A DNA stretch of 64,000 bases, from NCBI RefSeq assembly GCF_002760665.1, contig NZ_PDOB01000016.1, forward strand, positions 1 to 64,000. The letters are read 5' to 3'. Made by a program: the position numbers and the translations under genes. A model generated the notes under the pieces. That model worked only from the letters and a program-made list of their open reading frames with translations. It did not search any database and was not told the origin of the DNA. This document shows, piece by piece, positions 59,986 to 64,000 of this stretch; positions within the stretch are counted from its first letter, which is position 1; every line of letters starts with the position of its first letter. The DNA comes from Massilia psychrophila (lineage in GTDB: Bacteria > Pseudomonadota > Gammaproteobacteria > Burkholderiales > Burkholderiaceae_D).

Positions 59986-60606
59986 TCAAAATACCCACAC
60001 GTCTGACAGCATGTAAATGATACCTTTGACAATTCCCCAGATGACTCCCGACACCAATACCGCCGAGAGGACCGCCGCAATCAGCCCGGTGACGACAGCG
60101 TAGCCATCGCGCTCGAGAAGGCCGAGCGCAAGAAGACTGATCGACAGCGCGGGAAGCATATTGCCGAAGGGGATAGGCAGCACCAGGACGGTCGCAAGCA
60201 GCAGGCAAATCAGCCCGACGGCGTATTCCAGAGGCGGTAGTGTCAGCACGCTCACACGTGGACGCAGCAATTTTTCCGCGCGCTCGAGCCAGGGAGCGAC
60301 CCGTTTGACCACCCCATGGAAATCTGTGCGCGTCATGGACCTTCGGCTGATCAGCCCGGGGAGCCATGGCCGCATGCCAAACGTCAGTTGCGCCGCAAGA
60401 AAAACCAGCGGCGCGCCGAGTATTGCCGATGTCCCGGGCGGGACCGGGAAGATGTTTGGAAAAGCAAAAATAAAAAGCAAGGCACCGATTGCACGGTCGC
60501 CGAGGGCTTGTAGCAGATCGCCGACTGCCACGCGGTCTCTTGTTGTGTCGTTTGCCAGTTCTTGCAAGAGTTTGGATAGCGTCAAACCGTCGCCGGTGCA
60601 GCTCAT
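59986..60606 (-). CDS. ExoD family membrane protein
   Basis: A 206-residue integral membrane protein of the exopolysaccharide-synthesis ExoD family. A short N-terminal helix (LSKLLQELANDTTRDRVAVGDLLQALGDRA) precedes hydrophobic helices. FAFPNIFPVPPGTSAILGAPLVFLAAQ is the family signature, followed by PWLPGLISRR. The role in Rhizobium concerns exopolysaccharide and alkali tolerance; the biochemical function is unknown. It lies with the BI-1 gene between map and rpsB, an unusual place, and its base composition is slightly more AT-rich than map or glnD. Confidence 0.85.
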   Translation of the reverse strand: MSCTGDGLTLSKLLQELANDTTRDRVAVGDLLQALGDRAIGALLFIFAFPNIFPVPPGTSAILGAPLVFLAAQLTFGMRPWLPGLISRRSMTRTDFHGVVKRVAPWLERAEKLLRPRVSVLTLPPLEYAVGLICLLLATVLVLPIPFGNMLPALSISLLALGLLERDGYAVVTGLIAAVLSAVLVSGVIWGIVKGIIYMLSDVWVF

Positions 60607-60733
60607 TTTTCAGTTTTCATTGTTCGGTACAAAAAGAGAGCGATGCGCCTTTCAGCGTACCGCTCTGCGAATGGGAAAAACGGGAAGGGTGGCGCAGCAA
60701 CGCGCCACCACAGGTGCGCCGGCAAATAGCCGG

Positions 60734-61420
60734 TCAGTCGCGGCTACCTCCGCCGATACCCAGCAGCGCCAGCAGATTTGCAAAAATATTGTACACGCTT
60801 AGATAGATGCTCAGTGTTGCGGTAATGTAGTTGGTCTCACCGCCATTGATGATGCGCTGGACGTCGTACAGGATGAACGCTGAAAAAATGGCGATGGCCA
60901 TGACGGAAATAACGATCGACAGCGCCGACATGCCAAGAAAGATGTTCGCAACGGAAGCGAGAAGCAGCACGACCACGCCGGCCAGCAGCCACTTCCCCAT
61001 TCCGGAAAAATCGCGCTTGGAAACCGTCGCCACGCTCGCCATCACCGCCAGGATCGTGGCGGTGCCGCCAAAGGCGGTCATGATCAGCGTGCCGCCATTC
61101 GAAAAGCCCAGCGTTCTGGTCAAAATCGGCGTCAGCATCAAGCCCATGAAGAAGGTGAACCCCATCAGGAAGGCAACGCCGAGACCGGAGTTCTTGGTTT
61201 TTTCGATGGCAAAAATGAACCCGAACGCAACTGCCAGAAACATCGCCATGCCTAAAAAGCCGCTAGGCATGGGAAGTTGCAACTGCACGCCAACGAACGC
61301 CCCAAATACGGTCGGGATCATCGACAGCGCGAGCAGCCAGTAGGTGTTGCGCAGGACCCGGTGCCGTACTGACGGCAGGCTGCCTGATTGTTCGTAGGTT
61401 GACTGAAGATTCGAATTCAT
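60734..61420 (-). CDS. Bax inhibitor-1 / YccA family membrane protein
   Basis: A 228-residue protein with seven predicted transmembrane helices from residue 30 onward and a soluble 25-residue N-terminus. FIFAIEKTKNSGLGVAFLMG, GGTATILAVMA and AFILYDVQRIINGGETNYITA are typical of the BI-1/YccA family. The C-terminal acidic Asp of ILYDVQ belongs to the pH-sensing pair in BsYetJ. E. coli YccA modulates FtsH. Start 61420 follows AAGGAG by seven bases. 127 bp separate it from ExoD in the same direction. Confidence 0.9.
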   Translation of the reverse strand: MNSNLQSTYEQSGSLPSVRHRVLRNTYWLLALSMIPTVFGAFVGVQLQLPMPSGFLGMAMFLAVAFGFIFAIEKTKNSGLGVAFLMGFTFFMGLMLTPILTRTLGFSNGGTLIMTAFGGTATILAVMASVATVSKRDFSGMGKWLLAGVVVLLLASVANIFLGMSALSIVISVMAIAIFSAFILYDVQRIINGGETNYITATLSIYLSVYNIFANLLALLGIGGGSRD

Positions 61421-61659
61421 GGTGGAGCTCCTTGCGTGGTGAGTGTCGCGGCGCAGCATGACTGCCCGCACTCGTCATAGTGCATCACGATTCTTAAGCT
61501 TCTCTTAATACGGGCCGAAGTGGCGCGCGCGTCCGGCGTGGCTTGCCGGGGGTATCATGCCATCGGTTTCGAGGCGCGCGCCGCGCGTAGTGCCGGCAGG
61601 CAAAACCGCACCAGGTCATCAGCGACACGGGCGCCTCTGCAGGTTTCTCTGCGGGCTGC

Positions 61660-61688
61660 TTGAAATGCCGGCCCAAATCAGTTAAAAT
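61660..61688 (+). promoter_or_regulatory. rpsB promoter and start of a long leader
   Basis: TTGAAA (61660-61665) and TAAAAT (61683-61688) are 17 bp apart, a strong sigma-70 match. Transcription from about 61695 gives a leader of about 125 bases before rpsB. In other bacteria such an rpsB leader binds S2 for feedback control; here that is inference. The rest of the 400-bp gap (61421-61659) is GC-rich and shows no gene. Confidence 0.75.
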
Positions 61689-61820
61689 ACCGGGTTGCTT
61701 GGTTTGGTTTTCGAGTAATTTGTAGAGCAGTAGCAAAATTAATGTTAAATCGCGAGTCCGGTCGCAAAGGGTGCCTCAATGGTGACTGACCGGATTCCAG
61801 ACCCAACCCTGGAGAATTAA

Positions 61821-62573
61821 ATGTCCGTAACAATGCGTGAAATGCTGGAAGCCGGTGTCCACTTCGGTCACCAAACCCGTTTTTGGAATCCAAAAATGGC
61901 GCCGTTCATCTTCGGCCACCGCAACAAGATCCACATCATCAACCTCGAAAAGACGATGGGGATGTATCAGGAAGCGATGAAAACGGTCAAGCAGGTTGCA
62001 GCTTCGCGCGGCACCATCCTGATGGTCGGCACCAAGCGCCAGGCGCGTGACATCATCGCCGCCGAAGCCCAGCGCGCCGGTGTGCCTTACGTCGACCAGC
62101 GCTGGTTGGGCGGCATGCTGACCAACTTCAAGACCATCAAGACCTCGATCAAGCGCCTGAAGGACATGGAAGCCCAGATCGAAGACGGTTCGGTCGAGAA
62201 GCTGTCGAAAAAAGAAGGCTTGATGTTCGAACGCGAAATGACCAAGCTGCAAAAATCGATCGGCGGCATCAAGGACATGGGCGGCGTTCCTGACGCAATC
62301 TTCGTCGTCGACGTCGGCTACCACAAGGGCGCGATCACCGAAGCCGGCAAGCTGGGCATCCCGGTCATCGGCATCGTCGATACCAACCACTCCCCGGAAG
62401 GCGTCACCCACATCATTCCAGGCAACGATGACTCGTCCAAGGCGATCATGCTGTACGCCCGCGGTGTGGCCGACGCCATCATCGAAGGCCGCGCCAGCGC
62501 GACCAACGAAGTGGCTGACTTCGCCAAGCAATCGGGCGCCGACGAGTTCGTCGAAGTTTCCGAGCAGGCATAA
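61821..62573 (+). CDS. rpsB: 30S ribosomal protein S2
   Basis: A 250-residue protein (uS2). It begins [20 protein letters not shown] and contains [24 protein letters not shown], then [14 protein letters not shown] and DTNHSPEGV. It is the first gene of the rpsB-tsf-pyrH cluster. An intrinsic terminator just downstream probably reduces tsf relative to rpsB or is read through. Confidence 0.97.
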   Translation: MSVTMREMLEAGVHFGHQTRFWNPKMAPFIFGHRNKIHIINLEKTMGMYQEAMKTVKQVAASRGTILMVGTKRQARDIIAAEAQRAGVPYVDQRWLGGMLTNFKTIKTSIKRLKDMEAQIEDGSVEKLSKKEGLMFEREMTKLQKSIGGIKDMGGVPDAIFVVDVGYHKGAITEAGKLGIPVIGIVDTNHSPEGVTHIIPGNDDSSKAIMLYARGVADAIIEGRASATNEVADFAKQSGADEFVEVSEQA

Positions 62574-62605
62574 TGTAGCGGCGGGGTAAGCCCTGCCGCA
62601 GCATC

Positions 62606-62638
62606 AAAAAGGGTGGCATCGAGCTCACCCTTTTTTTT
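62606..62638 (+). terminator. Rho-independent terminator between rpsB and tsf
   Basis: A 10-bp stem AAAAAGGGTG / CACCCTTTTT with a ten-base loop, ending in eight T residues. Its position 33-65 bp after rpsB suggests partial termination, as reported for rpsB-tsf in E. coli. Confidence 0.85.
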
Positions 62639-62722
62639 AAGCAGAATACTGTTTTTCACCCCCGAAAACGACAGCGGCGTCCGCGTGCGGCGTCGCACCA
62701 ATCGAACATTTAGGAGAAACAC

Positions 62723-63631
62723 ATGGCAGCGATTACAGCAGCGATGGTAGGCGAACTGCGCGGCAAGACCGACGCACCGATGATGGAATGCAAGAAGGCA
62801 CTGACTGAAGCCGAAGGCGACATGGCCCGTGCTGAAGAGATCCTGCGCGTCAAGCTGGGCGGCAAGGCATCGAAGGCGTCGTCGCGCATCACCGCCGAAG
62901 GCGTGGTCGTGGCGTACATCGCCGGCGGCGTCGGCGCGCTGTTGGAAATCAACAGCGAAACCGATTTCGTTGCCAAGAACGACGACTTCCTCGCGTTGGC
63001 CAACAATGCCGCCCGCCTGGTCGCCGAAAACAACCCGGCCGATGTGGCTGCCTTGCTGGCGCTGCCGCTCGACGGCAAGACGCTCGATGACGTGCGTGCC
63101 GCACTGATCGGCAAAATCGGCGAGAATATGTCGATCCGCCGCTTCCAGCGTTTCGACACCACCGCCAAGCTGGCGTCGTACCTGCACAACGACCGCATCG
63201 GCGTGATGGTCGACTTCGATGGCGCGGACGAGCAAGTCGGCAAGGACATCGCGATGCACATCGCTGCGATGAAGCCGGTGTCGCTGTCGTCCGACCAGGT
63301 GCCTGTCGAAATGATCGAAAAAGAGCGCTCGGTCGCCGCCCTGAAAGCACAGGAAGACGCTGACGCGGCAGTTGCCGCCGGCAAGCCGGCGCAGTCGCCG
63401 GAAATCCTGGCCAAGCGTCTCGAAGGCTCGGTCCAGAAGTACCTGAAAGAAGTGTCGTTGCTGAACCAGCCGTTCGTCAAGAACGACAAGCAGTCGATCG
63501 AACAGATGCTCAAGGCGGCAAACACCACCGTCAAGTCGTTCACGATGTACGTGGTCGGCGAAGGGATCGAAAAGAAGCAGGACGACTTTGCCGCGGAAGT
63601 TGCTGCACAGATGGCTGCCTCGAAGCAGTAA
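62723..63631 (+). CDS. tsf: Elongation factor Ts
   Basis: A 302-residue guanine-nucleotide exchange factor for EF-Tu. The N-terminal UBA-like domain is followed by [19 protein letters not shown]. The core begins [15 protein letters not shown], the family signature, and the coiled-coil and C-terminal module ([19 protein letters not shown]) complete it. AGGAGAAA lies nine bases before the start. A terminator follows at 63650. Confidence 0.97.
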   Translation: MAAITAAMVGELRGKTDAPMMECKKALTEAEGDMARAEEILRVKLGGKASKASSRITAEGVVVAYIAGGVGALLEINSETDFVAKNDDFLALANNAARLVAENNPADVAALLALPLDGKTLDDVRAALIGKIGENMSIRRFQRFDTTAKLASYLHNDRIGVMVDFDGADEQVGKDIAMHIAAMKPVSLSSDQVPVEMIEKERSVAALKAQEDADAAVAAGKPAQSPEILAKRLEGSVQKYLKEVSLLNQPFVKNDKQSIEQMLKAANTTVKSFTMYVVGEGIEKKQDDFAAEVAAQMAASKQ

Positions 63632-63649
63632 TAGCAGCAAGTAGCAAAG

Positions 63650-63672
63650 CGGGCCGGAAGGCCCGTTTTTTT
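63650..63672 (+). terminator. Rho-independent terminator after tsf
   Basis: CGGGCC-GGAA-GGCCCG is a perfect 6-bp stem with tetraloop, followed by seven T residues. It separates tsf from pyrH. Confidence 0.9.
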
Positions 63673-63731
63673 ACCTTGATAATTTAGCACTCAGTATTTA
63701 GCACAGTCAACAGCAGTGAGCACCCCAGTCG

Positions 63732-63764
63732 ATACCGCGATCAACACCGCGATTAATACCGAAC
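63732..63764. repeat. 12-bp imperfect tandem repeat before pyrH
   Basis: The units ATACCGCGATCA, ACACCGCGATTA and ATACCGAAC are arranged head to tail, 23-55 bases before the pyrH start. Function unknown. Confidence 0.5.
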
Positions 63765-63786
63765 AACCGTCATTCCAGGAGCCTCT

Positions 63787-64000
63787 ATGACCAAACCAGC
63801 CTATAAACGCGTTCTTCTCAAATTGTCTGGCGAAGCGCTGATGGGGGATGATCCTTACGGCATCAACCGCGCCACCATCGAGCGCATGGTTGCCGACGTC
63901 GCCGAAGTGGCGAAGGCGGGCGTGGAACTGGCCGTGGTGATTGGCGGGGGCAACATCTTCCGCGGCGTCGCCCCCGGCGCCCAGGGCATGGACCGCGCCA
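63787..64000 (+). CDS. pyrH: Uridylate kinase (UMP kinase), 3' end outside window
   Basis: Only the first 71 codons are in the window. The translation begins [20 protein letters not shown] and continues [19 protein letters not shown], the amino-acid-kinase-type UMP kinase N-terminus with its Gly-rich phosphate loops. The enzyme phosphorylates UMP to UDP for pyrimidine nucleotide synthesis. AGGAG lies seven bases before ATG 63787. It completes the conserved rpsB-tsf-pyrH order. Confidence 0.94.
   Translation, partial: MTKPAYKRVLLKLSGEALMGDDPYGINRATIERMVADVAEVAKAGVELAVVIGGGNIFRGVAPGAQGMDRA

Overview
The window is a GC-rich chromosomal segment of a betaproteobacterium, most likely an Oxalobacteraceae member of the Massilia/Duganella/Janthinobacterium group. 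That placement is an inference from gene content and order: tRNA-Val–thrS–infC–rpmI–rplT–pheS–pheT–ihfA–merR, a relA whose hydrolase site is degenerate, a tandem glycine riboswitch ahead of gcvT-gcvH-gcvP, smc-zipA-ligA, and map/glnD next to rpsB-tsf-pyrH. I see no prophage, insertion sequence, CRISPR array, plasmid function or rRNA operon. Most of the window is core chromosome, with accessory or odd points between the conserved blocks.

Layout: 1-1.0 kb, end of a TPR/kinase-like membrane protein. 1.3-2.1 kb, an amidohydrolase broken by an internal deletion. 2.3-4.5 kb, 3-hydroxybutyrate dehydrogenase, an alpha/beta hydrolase and RidA. 4.5-9.8 kb, relA, an MlaE/MlaD-type lipid-transport operon without a local ATPase, and yciH. 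10-10.9 kb, a cation diffusion facilitator. 11-19.2 kb, the translation block with an unusual tRNA-Val and non-ATG starts. 19.3-23.3 kb, regulators (NarL-type regulator, Crp/Fnr protein, OmpR/histidine kinase pair). 23.4-30.5 kb, the minor pilin operon pilE-fimT-pilV-pilW-pilX-pilY1 on the minus strand. 30.7-34.6 kb, prfC, a small membrane protein and a chemoreceptor with an altered signalling tip. 34.6-39.4 kb, the riboswitch-controlled glycine cleavage operon. 39.6-44.8 kb, a ClpP-like protein, a KGG-type stress protein, a second chemoreceptor, a LytS/LytR pair and a DUF2141 protein. 45.1-53.8 kb, smc-zipA-ligA-galU-def-outer membrane protein. 53.9-59.9 kb on the minus strand, an M28 peptidase, a pseudouridine synthase, glnD and map. 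60-61.4 kb, ExoD and a Bax-inhibitor-1 protein sitting between map and rpsB. 61.6-64 kb, rpsB-tsf-pyrH (pyrH is cut by the window end).

How the genes connect: much of the window makes translation components or tunes growth (thrS, infC, rpmI, rplT, pheST, prfC, def, map, rpsB, tsf, relA, glnD). A second theme is surface behaviour: type IV pilus tip proteins, two chemoreceptors and several two-component proteins. No wholly new multi-gene system is evident. The most notable observations are a promoter-bearing tRNA-Val(GAC) with C33 and an A53-U61 pair, a LytTR response regulator whose frame has no ATG/GTG/TTG start, a cysteine-rich block inserted inside the PilY1 vWA domain, a CDF transporter with His replaced by Asn in its second metal motif, and short direct repeats of 9-12 bp close upstream of, or at, the starts of at least seven genes.
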